From: Hyphomicrobiales bacterium
Lineage (GTDB): Bacteria; Pseudomonadota; Alphaproteobacteria; Rhizobiales; Rhizobiaceae
Length of the DNA: 64,000 nucleotides
Assembly (NCBI GenBank): GCA_900472675.1
Contig: UCJA01000008.1
Location: 26,156-90,155, forward strand
Reading direction: 5' to 3'
Shown here piece after piece: positions 36,705 to 46,111 of this stretch. Every line of letters starts with the position of its first letter. Position 1 is the stretch's first letter. The notes under the pieces are model-generated. The model did no database searches and was not told the origin of the DNA. It saw nothing but the letters and a program-made list of their open reading frames with translations. The position numbers and the translations under genes were made by a program.

Positions 36705-37592
36705 TTACTCCACCGGAAGCTGAACTGGTTTCCTCGGCCGCAGCATATCGCGTGCGGCCAGAACCGCCCCGCCGGTGATCAGCACGCAGGCAAGCAGGAT
36801 GCGCCAGCTCGGCTCGGCATACCCCGAGAGAACGAGGATCAGCGTCGAGAGCAGCGGAGCCGCATAGCTGGCAGCGCCGATCACCTGGATGTCCCCGTTC
36901 TTCACACCATAATCCCAGGCATAGAAGGCCGCCCCGACGGGCAGCAGGCCGAGACCGACGATCGCCAGCCATTCGCTGGAGGCCGCCGGCCAGACGGTTT
37001 GTTCGAGCGCGAGATGGCAGATCAGCGACAGCAACGAGGTCGCGACGCAAAACCCGGTCACCACGTCGGTCGAGACGCGGTCGAAGCTTCGGGTCAACAG
37101 CGAATAGCCGGACCAGGTGAAGGCGCAGAGGAAGGCCGTTCCGTAGCCGAGCAGATAGGCATCATTGAACGCCAGGCCGTTGCGCGAGACGATCGCGATC
37201 GTGCCGCAAAGGCCGGCCAGCGCGCCGACGATATGATACCAGCGCAGCCGCTCGCCAGGCAGCAGCGCCGATCCGACCACGATCAGCAAAGGCCAGAGAT
37301 AGGCGATCAGTCCCGCCTCGACGGCCGGCGCATTGCGAAGCGCTGTAAAATAGAGGAAGTGGTAGCCGAACAGCCCGCCGATACCGGTCGCCCAGACCTT
37401 CCAGGGCTGCCGCAGCAGCGCGATGCGCTGCGGCCTTGCGGCAAACAGCAGCAGACCAGGCAGGCTGCCGATCGCAAATGTCATGGCGTTCATCTGGAAG
37501 GGCGGCACCTTGCCGGAAGCGGCAGTCATCATTGCGAGCAGAGACCACATCAGGATCGCGGCAAAGCCGATCAGAGTGCCGCGAACCTTCAT
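36705..37592 (-). CDS. EamA/DMT family transporter
   Basis: The 295-residue protein has ten predicted helices in two EamA repeats; it starts MKVRGTLIGFAAILMWSLLA and contains PLLIVVGSALLPGERLRWYHIVGALAG. Relatives resemble the aromatic amino acid exporter YddG. The substrate is unknown. It lies three bases upstream (in transcription) of the two-TM micro-protein. Confidence 0.9.
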   Translation of the reverse strand: MKVRGTLIGFAAILMWSLLAMMTAASGKVPPFQMNAMTFAIGSLPGLLLFAARPQRIALLRQPWKVWATGIGGLFGYHFLYFTALRNAPAVEAGLIAYLWPLLIVVGSALLPGERLRWYHIVGALAGLCGTIAIVSRNGLAFNDAYLLGYGTAFLCAFTWSGYSLLTRSFDRVSTDVVTGFCVATSLLSLICHLALEQTVWPAASSEWLAIVGLGLLPVGAAFYAWDYGVKNGDIQVIGAASYAAPLLSTLILVLSGYAEPSWRILLACVLITGGAVLAARDMLRPRKPVQLPVE

Positions 37593-37608
37593 GCCCAGCC
37601 CTTTTCCG

Positions 37609-38382
37609 CTACCCGCCGTATTTGACGGCCGTCACATAAAGCGGCCCCATCCGGGTCGGGATCCGCGCATAGACCGGAGCATATACATTCGCGCCATCCG
37701 CCTTGGCAAACCAGATCTCCATCGGCGTCTTCTTCAGATATTCGATATCCGTGCGCCCACGCCGGAAGCCGGATTTCGGCACGTAGCGGATCGAGCAGAC
37801 GATCGCATCGCCCTTGAACCCCGCGGTGGAGAAGGGCTTGGTTCCCGCCGGGGAGAGAACGAGGTCCATCCGCGACTCGCCGTCATAGATCGGCAGGCGG
37901 CTGGGGCAGATCTTGGAGTCACCTGGGAAGATCAGCCCGCTCAAGGGGTCAAGTACCGCCTGGAGATCCTTGTCGCTGACCGGCACCCAGGTATCGGGGT
38001 TGCGCCGCGGCGGCGGATCGATCCGTGTCGCCTTGACGTTGCCGTTGGCATAGTCGACGTCGTAGACCCTGGTGCGCTTGCCCGATGTGTAAACGAGGTT
38101 ATAGCGGTCCGCCTGCAGACGGTCGCCCACCACGCGCCCCGAAACCGAGGTCTCTGCCGACACACGGCTGATGACCTCCGCCAACCCCGCGGTCTTGAAG
38201 CTCCCGGTAATCTTGTAACCCTGGCCTTCGAAGTCACTGGTAAACTTGGCCGTGGCGACCGGAAGGATCCCGAGCGAGATACTGTACTCGCTGACATGCC
38301 GGGCGTCGGCAGCTGCCAGTGGAGCCGCCGACAGCGTAAGAGCAAGCACCGTTGCAATGGTGTTGCGAATGTGGGGAATCAT
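37609..38382 (-). CDS. DUF3108 domain periplasmic protein
   Basis: The 257-residue protein has a signal peptide (about 1-24, ending APLAAA) and a DUF3108 domain: EYSISLGILPVATAKFTSDF, VYDVDYANGNVKATRI and PTRMGPLYVTAVKYGG. The family is thought to sit in the envelope; its function is not known. The frame remains open to 38739, but only the ATG at 38382 makes a signal peptide. The EamA gene starts 16 bases downstream on the same strand. Confidence 0.88.
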   Translation of the reverse strand: MIPHIRNTIATVLALTLSAAPLAAADARHVSEYSISLGILPVATAKFTSDFEGQGYKITGSFKTAGLAEVISRVSAETSVSGRVVGDRLQADRYNLVYTSGKRTRVYDVDYANGNVKATRIDPPPRRNPDTWVPVSDKDLQAVLDPLSGLIFPGDSKICPSRLPIYDGESRMDLVLSPAGTKPFSTAGFKGDAIVCSIRYVPKSGFRRGRTDIEYLKKTPMEIWFAKADGANVYAPVYARIPTRMGPLYVTAVKYGG

Positions 38383-38510
38383 GGCCTGCCCGCAAAGCTC
38401 GAGACAAATATTCGAAAGACTTTTGCCATATAGAGCGTGCAACATGGCAAGAAAATAGCGGATAGCCGCGCTTGTGCCCTTCGATCTCGGGCCATGAGGC
38501 GAGGTTTTGG

Positions 38511-38539
38511 CTTGACGTGGCGAGCCTGTCTGACTATAG
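38511..38539 (+). promoter_or_regulatory. Sigma-70 promoter of rpmB
   Basis: CTTGAC (38511-38516), 17 bases, then CTATAG (38534-38539) matches the rhizobial vegetative consensus CTTGAC-N17-CTATAT at 11 of 12 positions. It lies about 90 bases before the rpmB ATG. Confidence 0.8.
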
Positions 38540-38629
38540 AACCGCAACTTTCCATCAGGACCAGTTGGATCGGTATGCCGGGCATTGTCTGGAGAACCGC
38601 CCGATTGAAGAAGAACAAAGGTGTTTCCC

Positions 38630-38920
38630 ATGTCTCGTGTATGCGAACTGACCGGCAAGGGCGTAATGACCGGCAACAACGTCAGCCATGCCAACAACAA
38701 GACCCGTCGTCGGTTCCTGCCGAACCTCTGCCAGGTCACTCTGATCTCCGACGCTCTCGGCCAGCGTTACCGTCTGCGCGTTTCGGCGCATGCCCTTCGC
38801 TCGGTTGAGCATCGCGGCGGCCTTGATGCCTTCCTTCTGAAGGCCAGCGAAACCGACCTGTCGATGCGCGCCCGTCTGCTGCGCCGCCAGATCGTCAAGA
38901 AGACGGTTGAAGCTGCCTGA
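38630..38920 (+). CDS. rpmB: 50S ribosomal protein L28
   Basis: The 96-residue protein begins [20 protein letters not shown] and continues with [12 protein letters not shown], the hallmark of L28. The ATG at 38630 fits the family; the one at 38621 is three codons upstream and less likely. An AAAGG is 10 bases upstream. It has its own promoter and terminator. Confidence 0.98.
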   Translation: MSRVCELTGKGVMTGNNVSHANNKTRRRFLPNLCQVTLISDALGQRYRLRVSAHALRSVEHRGGLDAFLLKASETDLSMRARLLRRQIVKKTVEAA

Positions 38921-38951
38921 TCGGCAAGACCAACTGATATCTGCTATGAGC

Positions 38952-38986
38952 AAGGCTTGAACGGCATCGCCGGGCAAGCCTTTTCT
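38952..38986 (+). terminator. Intrinsic terminator of rpmB
   Basis: Stem aaggcttg (38952-38959) with caagcctt (38975-38982), with a nested cggc/gccg pair inside the loop, is followed by ttctctt. It lies 31 bases after the rpmB stop and before the transporter gene. Confidence 0.75.
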
Positions 38987-39032
38987 CTTGGCTAAAATAA
39001 CTCCAACTGGTGGCATCACCCAGGATAAAAAA

Positions 39033-39671
39033 ATGCTGAAGAACCGCTATATCCTTGCCTATGCGCTGTTCATGTCCGCAGCCGTCGTTGCCTCGAACTT
39101 CCTGGTCCAGTTTCCGGTTGTCGGCACGCTCTGGGGCATTTCCCTGTCGGACCTTCTGACCTGGGGTGCCTTTACCTATCCCGTCGCCTTCCTGATCACT
39201 GACCTGACGAACCGGCAGTTCGGCCCCTCCGTGGCCCGCCGCGTCGTGCTTGTCGGCTTTGTGATCGGCGTTGCCCTCTCCTTCTGGCTCTCGGCACCAC
39301 GCATCGCGATTGCCTCCGGCACCGCCTTCCTGATCGGACAACTGCTCGACATCTCCGTCTTCAACGAACTGCGCCGCAAGGCGTGGTGGAAGGCGCCGCT
39401 CGCGGCCTCGCTGATCGGCACGGTTCTCGATACGGCGCTCTTCTTCTCGCTCGCCTTTGCACCCATCTTCGGCTTTATCGGCGCCAATGACGAGTTTGCC
39501 ATTGGCTCGGCACCCATTCTCGGCGTTCTTGCCGTCGCAGCGCCTCGCTGGGTTTCCTGGGCGCTCGGCGACCTCGTCGTGAAGATCATTGTCGGCGTGC
39601 TGCTGTTGCTGCCCTATGGCGCTCTGATGAACGTGCTGAAGCCGATGCCACTGCCGGACCAAGCCCGCTAG
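39033..39671 (+). CDS. VUT family / YhhQ-type queuosine precursor transporter
   Basis: The 212-residue protein has six helices and the YhhQ marks YVVASN-like ASNFLVQFPV, TYPVAFLITDLTNRQFGP and the C-terminal AAPRWVSWALGDLVVKI. YhhQ proteins import the queuosine precursors preQ0 or preQ1. The ATG at 39033 is the second in-frame start; the first is at 38988, inside the terminator region of rpmB. It is functionally connected with gluQ near 8 kb. Confidence 0.85.
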   Translation: MLKNRYILAYALFMSAAVVASNFLVQFPVVGTLWGISLSDLLTWGAFTYPVAFLITDLTNRQFGPSVARRVVLVGFVIGVALSFWLSAPRIAIASGTAFLIGQLLDISVFNELRRKAWWKAPLAASLIGTVLDTALFFSLAFAPIFGFIGANDEFAIGSAPILGVLAVAAPRWVSWALGDLVVKIIVGVLLLLPYGALMNVLKPMPLPDQAR

Positions 39672-39677
39672 TAAGCC

Positions 39678-40232
39678 TTACGCCATCATGTCGGTGACAG
39701 TGGGATGGCGAACCACCTCCTCCACGAGCTCACCGACAGGCCGCGCGCTGTCGAGCCTCAGGATCGGAGCCGTCTGGCTCGCCAGCCACGCCTCATGGGC
39801 AGCCAGGCTGCGCCGGTCCGGACCGGCCGTGTCGTAGCCCTCAGTCCATTCCAGAAACTCGCGGCTCTTCTCCGCCATGTCACCACCGGGCAATATCCGG
39901 TCGCCGTAGCGGCCGGCCTCGCGCCGGCGGATCCGCTCCATGCGGATTACGGGGTCGATGCGCAGGAAAACGATCAGCTGGTAGAGCGGTTCGAGCGGCT
40001 TTGCCCATTTGAGAGCTGATCCGGACAGGACCCAGCCTGTATCGGGCGTCGCCTGGTCTTGCAGCATGGAAACACGCGCCTCGACATCCCTTGGGGTCGT
40101 ATAAGGGGGATCGGTCGGCATCCAGAAGAAGTCGTCCGTATCGAGATGGACAGTGCCGAGCGTGCCGGCAAGTGCCTCTCCGAGCGTGGTCGCTCCAGAC
40201 CCCGAAGCGCCCAGGATGTGAATACGAACCAT
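39678..40232 (-). CDS. P-loop nucleotide kinase-like protein with atypical Walker A
   Basis: The 184-residue protein resembles adenylate kinase-type ATPases. The P-loop reads GASGSGATT (8-16): the lysine of GxxxxGK[ST] is replaced by alanine (A14), which in relatives I recall is also not lysine (GASGSGTTTL). Later motifs are LDTDDFFWMPTDPPYTTPR and the VFLRIDPVIRMERIRRRE LID-type helix. Function and activity are unknown. It is convergent with the transporter, with six bases between. Confidence 0.82.
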   Translation of the reverse strand: MVRIHILGASGSGATTLGEALAGTLGTVHLDTDDFFWMPTDPPYTTPRDVEARVSMLQDQATPDTGWVLSGSALKWAKPLEPLYQLIVFLRIDPVIRMERIRRREAGRYGDRILPGGDMAEKSREFLEWTEGYDTAGPDRRSLAAHEAWLASQTAPILRLDSARPVGELVEEVVRHPTVTDMMA

Positions 40233-40292
40233 GATCCCCTCCGCAGTGAGGCACTGCAGATACCGAAGGAATATGACAATCCTTCAGGCGAG

Positions 40293-41297
40293 CTAGGGAT
40301 TAAGCCGGAACTCCAGCATCATGTTGCGCTGGAAGAAGTTGCCGTTGTCGTCCGAGACGAGGATCAGGCGCGTCGTGCCGTCCGGCCCTGGCAGCACGTC
40401 GAGACCTTCCATATTGTCGATGGCATAGCCCATGTCCGCCTCCAGCAGCACCTCCCCGTCCACGGCAGCGCCGGGCCGGATGCTGTCGCCCTTGATGCGG
40501 CGGATGCGCATGCCGAGCCCCCCGAGAAAGCTGAACCGGCGTTCGAGCAGCAGGAAATCGCCGTTCGGCAGGAAGGCTCCGTCGGTCGCGTCATAGGGGT
40601 CGTGCCGCACGACCGTGAACTGGCCCTTCAGGGGACCCTCCAGGATCGCGGCCAGCATGTTGCCGCTGTCATCCAGGCTCCGCTCCGCCACCACCAGCAG
40701 GGAGCCCTTGAGGGGGCCGTCAGCCGGCGATGCGACCACCGTCTCCATGCCGGCATTGCGGCGCAGCTCCCGCGACGGAATAAGGAAACTGATCGTTTTC
40801 GAAGGCTTCGAGGTCTCGAACCCCGGATCCGGATAGGCATCGACCCGATGCTGCTGCTCGAAGCTGACGATCGCCTGGCCGCCGCGCAGCGCAAGCCCTT
40901 CGGCATCCGTGCTCGACTTCGATCCGGCGCGGCCACTGGCAAGCAGGATGGGATTGAGGGTGGCTTGCGACAGGCCGTCGATGCGGCCCTCGGCATCGCG
41001 GTCGATCTGGGCGGTCAGCCAGTTGCCCGTATCGAGCACCGACACGAAACTGCGGCCATCGCTCCGGAACCGGATGCTGGACAGTGACTGCAGACGCGCA
41101 TCGCGGGAAGAAAACTCGATGCCGCCGACAAACTCGAGCGAACCGAAACGGCGCTCGTCCGAACCGGTCCTGAACTGGGTGATGCTGCGGGCAGTGATGC
41201 GGATATCGGTGGATGCCGGCGCAACCGGCAAGGCCGCGGCAAGCAGGAAGCTTGCCGCCAGCATGCACCGGAGTGGCGCCGAGAAGTTGGGCCTCAC
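40293..41297 (-). CDS. Phytase-like (esterase-like activity) secreted protein
   Basis: The 334-residue protein has a signal peptide (about 1-29, ending PVAPAST) and a beta-propeller-type domain of the phytase-like family: [38 protein letters not shown] and [24 protein letters not shown]. The true enzymatic activity of these alphaproteobacterial proteins is unknown. Its start overlaps the cobT stop by four bases (41294-41297), showing coupling to cobT. Confidence 0.85.
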   Translation of the reverse strand: MRPNFSAPLRCMLAASFLLAAALPVAPASTDIRITARSITQFRTGSDERRFGSLEFVGGIEFSSRDARLQSLSSIRFRSDGRSFVSVLDTGNWLTAQIDRDAEGRIDGLSQATLNPILLASGRAGSKSSTDAEGLALRGGQAIVSFEQQHRVDAYPDPGFETSKPSKTISFLIPSRELRRNAGMETVVASPADGPLKGSLLVVAERSLDDSGNMLAAILEGPLKGQFTVVRHDPYDATDGAFLPNGDFLLLERRFSFLGGLGMRIRRIKGDSIRPGAAVDGEVLLEADMGYAIDNMEGLDVLPGPDGTTRLILVSDDNGNFFQRNMMLEFRLNP

Positions 41298-43192
41298 CCG
41301 GCGCGCCGCCGGCGACTGGCAGACCTGCCGGTGTTTTCCTCAAACAGTGCAGCTAGCTGCTCGGTCATGGCGCCGGCCAGTTCGTCGGCATCCACGATCG
41401 TCACGGCCTTGCGGTAGTAGCGCGTCACGTCATGGCCGATGCCGATCGCCAGCAGCTCCACCGGCGAGCGCGTTTCGATCTGCTCGATCACTGCGCGCAG
41501 ATGCCGCTCGAGATAGTTGCCCGGGTTGACCGACAGGGTCGAGTCGTCCACCGGCGCACCGTCGGAAATCATCATCAGGATCTTGCGCTGCTCGGGACGC
41601 GCGATCAGCCGGTTGTGCGCCCACATCAGCGCTTCACCGTCGATGTTTTCCTTGAGCAGACCTTCGCGCATCATCAGGCCGAGATTACGCCGCGCCCGGC
41701 GCCACGGCGCATCGGCGCTCTTGTAGACGATATGGCGCAGGTCGTTGAGGCGTCCGGGCGTCGCGGGCTTGCCGCTGGCAAGCCATTGTTCGCGTGCCTG
41801 TCCGCCCTTCCAGGCCTTCGTCGTGAAGCCAAGGATCTCCACCTTGACCCCCGACCGCTCCAGCGTGCGGGCCAGAATATCGGCGCAGGTCGCGGCAACC
41901 GTAATTGGTCGGCCGCGCATGGAGCCGGAATTGTCGATGACCAGCGAGACCACGGTGTCGCGGAACTGGGTGTCCCGCTCCCGCTTGAACGACAGCGGCT
42001 GCATCGGGTCGATGACCAGGCGCACGAGCCGCGCCGGATCGAGGTAGCCCTCTTCCAGGTCGAAATCCCAGGAGCGGTTCTGCTGCGCCATCAGGCGGCG
42101 CTGCAACCGGTTTGCCAGCCGCCCGACGGCACCCTGCAGATGCGCAAGCTGCTTGTCGAGAAAGGCGCGCAGGCGCTCGAGTTCCGATTCGTCGCACAGT
42201 TCCTCGGCAAGGATCTCCTCGTCGAATTCCTGGCTGAAGATATGGTAATCCACCTTCTCGTTGAAATCGTCGAAGGGGTTTTGCGGACGCTTGGTTTCGC
42301 CCGGCGTCTCGGAATGGTCGTCGCTTTCGTCGGACATCTCGTCGTCCGACATTTCAGCGCCGTCCATCTCGCCCTCGTCGAGCTCCTCTTCGGCTGCTTC
42401 GCTCTGTTCGGCGGGCGCCGCATCGGTACCGGCTTCCTCGTCCACCTCCTCGGTGTCGGTCTCGCCGCTGCGCGGCTGATCTTCTTCCGAGGGGTTTTCG
42501 ATTTCCTCCGGCTGGTCCTCTTCGCTGGCCAGATCTTCGGCCATCTGCATGGAGGAAAGCATCCGCCGCACGAGCTTGCTGAACGCCTGCTGGTCCTCGA
42601 TCACCGTGCCGAGATTTTCGAGATCGCCCTGCGCCTTGTCCTCGATAAAAGGGCGCCAGAGGTCGAGCACCTTGCCGGCGCTCTCCGGTGGCTTCACGCC
42701 GGTCAGCCTTTCGCGCACCAGCATGGCGATCGCTTCCGCCAGCGGCGCATCCTCCTGGCGCTCCACGCCGGAGAAATTCGCCTTGGAATACTTCTCCGTG
42801 TGCATGGAGTTGAGGTTTGCAGCCATGCCCGTCATGCGAAGGGCACCGATCGATTCGACACGCGCCTGCTCGACGGCATCGAACACGCTGCGGGCGTCTG
42901 CGCCCTGCGGCGCCAGCGTCGCATGGATCTTGGCATCATGGCAGGCAAGACGCAGCGCCATGGAATCGCCAAGCCCGCGGGTCACCGCGAGCTCATGCGC
43001 CGTCGGACGCTTGGAGATCTCCGGCAGCCGGATACGGTCGCCGGCCAGTCCCGGACGCTCGTTGGCGAAGGAAACCTCCACCTCGCTGCTGCCGGCGATG
43101 GAGCGCACGCAGCCGGTAATCGCCTGGCGCAGCGGTTCGCTGTTTACCGGGCCGCTGCCCTTGCTCTTCGAATTGTCGCCGCGACTTGCCAT
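41294..43192 (-). CDS. cobT: Aerobic cobaltochelatase subunit CobT
   Basis: CobN-CobS-CobT inserts cobalt into hydrogenobyrinic a,c-diamide. The 632-residue CobT has an N-terminal helical part, a highly acidic middle (about 220-320, rich in Glu and Asp) and a C-terminal VWA domain with the MIDAS motif DNSGSMRG, followed by [26 protein letters not shown]. cobS lies 18 bases upstream. CobT and CobS form the AAA+ chaperone part; cobN is not in the window. Confidence 0.96.
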   Translation of the reverse strand: MASRGDNSKSKGSGPVNSEPLRQAITGCVRSIAGSSEVEVSFANERPGLAGDRIRLPEISKRPTAHELAVTRGLGDSMALRLACHDAKIHATLAPQGADARSVFDAVEQARVESIGALRMTGMAANLNSMHTEKYSKANFSGVERQEDAPLAEAIAMLVRERLTGVKPPESAGKVLDLWRPFIEDKAQGDLENLGTVIEDQQAFSKLVRRMLSSMQMAEDLASEEDQPEEIENPSEEDQPRSGETDTEEVDEEAGTDAAPAEQSEAAEEELDEGEMDGAEMSDDEMSDESDDHSETPGETKRPQNPFDDFNEKVDYHIFSQEFDEEILAEELCDESELERLRAFLDKQLAHLQGAVGRLANRLQRRLMAQQNRSWDFDLEEGYLDPARLVRLVIDPMQPLSFKRERDTQFRDTVVSLVIDNSGSMRGRPITVAATCADILARTLERSGVKVEILGFTTKAWKGGQAREQWLASGKPATPGRLNDLRHIVYKSADAPWRRARRNLGLMMREGLLKENIDGEALMWAHNRLIARPEQRKILMMISDGAPVDDSTLSVNPGNYLERHLRAVIEQIETRSPVELLAIGIGHDVTRYYRKAVTIVDADELAGAMTEQLAALFEENTGRSASRRRRAG

Positions 43193-43210
43193 GACCCTGC
43201 CTCCTCGTGC

Positions 43211-44203
43211 TTACGCGCCGAGCACCATGTTGGCAGCGCTCTCCTTGAGCTCCACACCGAAGGCACGCTGGTAGTGTTCGGCAACCAGCGCACGCTCGAG
43301 TTCATCGCACTTGTTGAGGAAGGTGATGCGGAAGGCAAAGGCCACGTCGCCGAAGATCTCGGCATTTTCAGCCCAGGTGATCACGGTACGGGGGCTCATC
43401 ACGGTCGACAGGTCGCCGTTGACGAAGGCCGAACGGGTGAGGTCGGCAACACGAACCATCTTGGACACGGTTTCGCGGCCTTCTGCCGTCGCACCGAAGC
43501 TCTTCACCTTGGCAGCGACGATGTCGACTTCCTTCTGGTGCGGCAGGTAGTTCAGCGTCGTCACGATCGACCAGCGGTCCATCTGTGCCTGGTTGATCTG
43601 CTGCGTGCCGTGATAGAGGCCGGTCGTATCGCCGAGACCGACCGTATTGGCGGTCGCAAACAGGCGGAAGGCCGGGTGCGGACGAATGACACGGCTCTGG
43701 TCGAGCAGCGTCAGGCGGCCGGACGATTCCAGCACGCGCTGGATCACGAACATTACGTCCGGACGACCCGCGTCATATTCGTCGAACACCAGAGCGACGT
43801 TATGCTGGTAGGCCCAGGGAAGGATGCCGTCCTTGAACTCGGTAATCTGCTTGCCGTCCTTGAGGACGATCGCATCCTTGCCGACCAGGTCGATACGGCT
43901 GACGTGGCTGTCGAGGTTGATACGCACGCACGGCCAGTTGAGGCGGGCGGCGACCTGCTCGATATGGGTGGACTTGCCGGTGCCGTGGAAGCCGGACACC
44001 ATCACGCGACGGTTATGGGCAAAGCCTGCAAGGATGGCGAGCGTGGTGTCGCGGTCGAACAGGTAGTCCGGGTCGAGATCCGGGACGTAGGGGTCGCCCT
44101 TGCTGTAGGCTGGAACTCTCAGGTCGGCGTCAATTCCGAAGACTTCCCGTACGGAAACGGTGGTATCAGGAAGGTTGGCGATATCTAGATCAATCTTGCT
44201 CAT
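43211..44203 (-). CDS. cobS: Aerobic cobaltochelatase subunit CobS
   Basis: The 330-residue AAA+ ATPase of the MoxR-like type has Walker [10 protein letters not shown] (71-79), Walker B-type [13 protein letters not shown], sensor [10 protein letters not shown] and an arginine-finger-like segment later. It starts with [20 protein letters not shown]; an ATG one codon upstream is also available. It is in an operon with cobT. No cobalamin riboswitch is visible upstream. Confidence 0.96.
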   Translation of the reverse strand: MSKIDLDIANLPDTTVSVREVFGIDADLRVPAYSKGDPYVPDLDPDYLFDRDTTLAILAGFAHNRRVMVSGFHGTGKSTHIEQVAARLNWPCVRINLDSHVSRIDLVGKDAIVLKDGKQITEFKDGILPWAYQHNVALVFDEYDAGRPDVMFVIQRVLESSGRLTLLDQSRVIRPHPAFRLFATANTVGLGDTTGLYHGTQQINQAQMDRWSIVTTLNYLPHQKEVDIVAAKVKSFGATAEGRETVSKMVRVADLTRSAFVNGDLSTVMSPRTVITWAENAEIFGDVAFAFRITFLNKCDELERALVAEHYQRAFGVELKESAANMVLGA

Positions 44204-44264
44204 CATCTCTCCAAGGCGCGAGCCGCCGCCCGGCCATTATCCTCACTGCCATAATTGCTACGGC

Positions 44265-44903
44265 TTAGCAGAAACCCGCCTGCTTCAACAACTGATATGC
44301 TTGAATGACAGCGCGAAAACGCTCCTCGGAGCCGCGGTCGCCGCCATTGGCATCGGGGTGGTGCTTCTTGACCAATTCCTTGTAGCGCGTCTTGATTTCG
44401 CTCGACGTTGCGTTTGCGCCGAGACCCATCGTGTCGAAGGCTTTCGCCTCCAGCGTCTTGAGCTTGCGCCCCTGCGTCTCGAAGCGGGATGTGCCGCTGG
44501 CGCGCGCCTGCGACACGAAACCGAACGGATCCTTGAAGCGCTGCTGCGAAGCCGTGGGACCAGATGCTCCCGATCGCGCCGTGGAATGCAGCGGCGCATC
44601 CTTGGCAGCCTTGTTGACGCCAACGGTCCAGGTCGGACGATGCCCGGTGATCGCCTCTTTCTGGTAGCGTGCAATCTCCCCGTCCGAGAGGCCGGAGAAA
44701 TAGTTGTAGCCCTTGTTGTAGTCCTTCACGTGCTCGAAACAGAACAGGAAGAACTGGCCCTCCGCGTTTCGGCCCACGGGGGCGCGATGGGCGCCGGGCT
44801 TCTCACACCCGTCCCATTGGCAAAGCGGAGCCTGCGGCGCCGCTTCCGGTGCTTTTTTCCGGTGCGTCCGGATGCCATCGAAGTATTTGGAGTCAAGTTT
44901 CAT
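44265..44903 (-). CDS. DnaJ-family protein with C-terminal J domain
   Basis: The 212-residue protein has a cysteine-containing N-terminal domain (LCQWDGCEKPG, then FCFEHVKDYNKGYNYF) and a C-terminal J domain with LKTLEAKAFDTMGLGANATSSEIKTRYKELVKKHHPD: the HPD that stimulates DnaK is present. This domain order is the common alphaproteobacterial 'DnaJ family molecular chaperone' beside bolA and cobS. The ATG at 44903 fits; the longer frame to 44996 overlaps the bolA promoter zone. Confidence 0.9.
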   Translation of the reverse strand: MKLDSKYFDGIRTHRKKAPEAAPQAPLCQWDGCEKPGAHRAPVGRNAEGQFFLFCFEHVKDYNKGYNYFSGLSDGEIARYQKEAITGHRPTWTVGVNKAAKDAPLHSTARSGASGPTASQQRFKDPFGFVSQARASGTSRFETQGRKLKTLEAKAFDTMGLGANATSSEIKTRYKELVKKHHPDANGGDRGSEERFRAVIQAYQLLKQAGFC

Positions 44904-45007
44904 CAGGCGCTTATTATGGGACGCACGAGAGGTCCGAACAAGAATTGACAAAGCGGTTTGTTGCTGGTTTCTGGGTAACCCCTCAGCGACGCGCAAGGAA
45001 CCCGCCT

Positions 45008-45289
45008 ATGTCGGTTAAAACCCGGATCGAAGCCGTGTTGCAAGAAAACCTCCTGCCGGAACGTTTGGTGGTCATTGACGAGAGCCATCAGCATGCGGGG
45101 CACCAGCCGGATATGACCGGAACCGGCGAAACTCACATGCGGGTCCGAGTCGTTTCGGAGAAGTTTTCTGGCATGAGCAGGCTGGATCGGCACCGCACGG
45201 TGAACGCCCTGCTGAAGCCGGAACTGGATGCGGGTCTTCACGCACTCGCTGTTGAAGCATCGGCACCGGGCGAACAGACTCGCTGGTAG
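45008..45289 (+). CDS. BolA family protein
   Basis: The 93-residue BolA-like protein contains VVIDESHQHAGH and THMRVRVVSEKFSGMSRLDRHRTVNALL, with the histidine that helps ligate an iron-sulfur cluster with a monothiol glutaredoxin. BolA proteins act in iron-sulfur metabolism and iron regulation. It is divergent from the DnaJ-like gene. Confidence 0.93.
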   Translation: MSVKTRIEAVLQENLLPERLVVIDESHQHAGHQPDMTGTGETHMRVRVVSEKFSGMSRLDRHRTVNALLKPELDAGLHALAVEASAPGEQTRW

Positions 45290-45334
45290 CGATTTCATAG
45301 GGGAAGCAGCGGGCTTCCGGCCAAGGCCTGAGGC

Positions 45335-45353
45335 CGGCGGTACAGGACCGCCG
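45335..45353. terminator. Hairpin between convergent genes
   Basis: Stem cggcggt (45335-45341) with accgccg (45347-45353) and loop acagg sits between the bolA-family stop and the stop of the convergent periplasmic protein gene. No T run follows on either strand, so it may be a weak bidirectional terminator. Confidence 0.4.
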
Positions 45354-45367
45354 ACCCGCGCCTCATC

Positions 45368-45991
45368 TCACTTGGGCGGCGTGGCGCCCGCCAGTCCGAC
45401 ACGCACCGCATCTGCATCCATCATGCCGTCTGCGCTGCTGACACCCTGCACCGAAACGGCGGCACCGGCCTTGAGATCGTCCTTGGTGGCAGGCGAGATG
45501 GCGACGATATTCGTGCCCTCGGGAATGCTGATCTTCCGCTGCCCGCCCTTATAGGCAAGGGTCAGCACCGGACCGTTCACGTCCTTGACCGCATCGGCAA
45601 CCGTTGCGTTGGTCATCGTGCCGTTCGGCGCGACACTCCATGCCCGGTCTCCCTCGCCGGTGCCCTTCATCGAGGCCGGAAAGATCACCACCTGGACCGC
45701 ACCGTTGATGCCGCTTGGAGTCGGCTGCGATCCGATGCCGACAAAATCACCAGGCTTGATATCAGCGGCAGCGGCTTTCTTGATGCCCATGACATTCATG
45801 CCGGGCTTCAGCATGACCTTGATCTCTTTGCTGTCCAGGCTCTTGATCATGAGCGTGTCGCCTTCGAGGCTCTCGACAGTCCCGCTGATGCGAACCTTGT
45901 CGGCAGCATGGGCGCCGGGCATGGCCGCCAACAGCACGATCGTGCTCGCTGCAAGAGATAACGTAGCTTTCCGTGCGATGCTGTAGTTCAT
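45368..45991 (-). CDS. Periplasmic protein, DUF5666-like
   Basis: The 207-residue protein has a signal peptide (about 1-29, ending PGAHA) and an OB-like beta-rich domain that starts VRISGTVESLEGDTLMIKS, similar to DUF5666/metal-binding periplasmic proteins. Function unknown. The ATG at 45991 is chosen because it starts the signal peptide; a longer frame reaches 46033. Confidence 0.75.
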   Translation of the reverse strand: MNYSIARKATLSLAASTIVLLAAMPGAHAADKVRISGTVESLEGDTLMIKSLDSKEIKVMLKPGMNVMGIKKAAAADIKPGDFVGIGSQPTPSGINGAVQVVIFPASMKGTGEGDRAWSVAPNGTMTNATVADAVKDVNGPVLTLAYKGGQRKISIPEGTNIVAISPATKDDLKAGAAVSVQGVSSADGMMDADAVRVGLAGATPPK

Positions 45992-46111
45992 GCTTTCAAT
46001 CCTCAAACTGCCTGTCGAAGGGCACTGCGACATGGGGGTCTACGTCCCGTCGCGCTTTGCGGACTATCTGCCACTCGGAAATCATTGCCAATCACACAAG
46101 GGTGAAAGGAC

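Noticed and set aside
38921..39032. preQ1 riboswitch ahead of the queuosine-precursor transporter
   Set aside because: The only strong structure is the rpmB terminator; the conserved preQ1-I elements (stem, C/U-rich loop and A-rich tail in the right order) could not be made to fit.
41432..44188. A 918-residue open frame on the plus strand, antisense to cobT and cobS
   Set aside because: It is the complement of two confident genes in GC-rich DNA. Its protein has odd composition (rich in His, Arg, Gly, Leu), no domain and no ribosome site.
44207..44264. Cobalamin riboswitch before cobS
   Set aside because: The interval is only about 60 bases and has no B12-box-like sequence.
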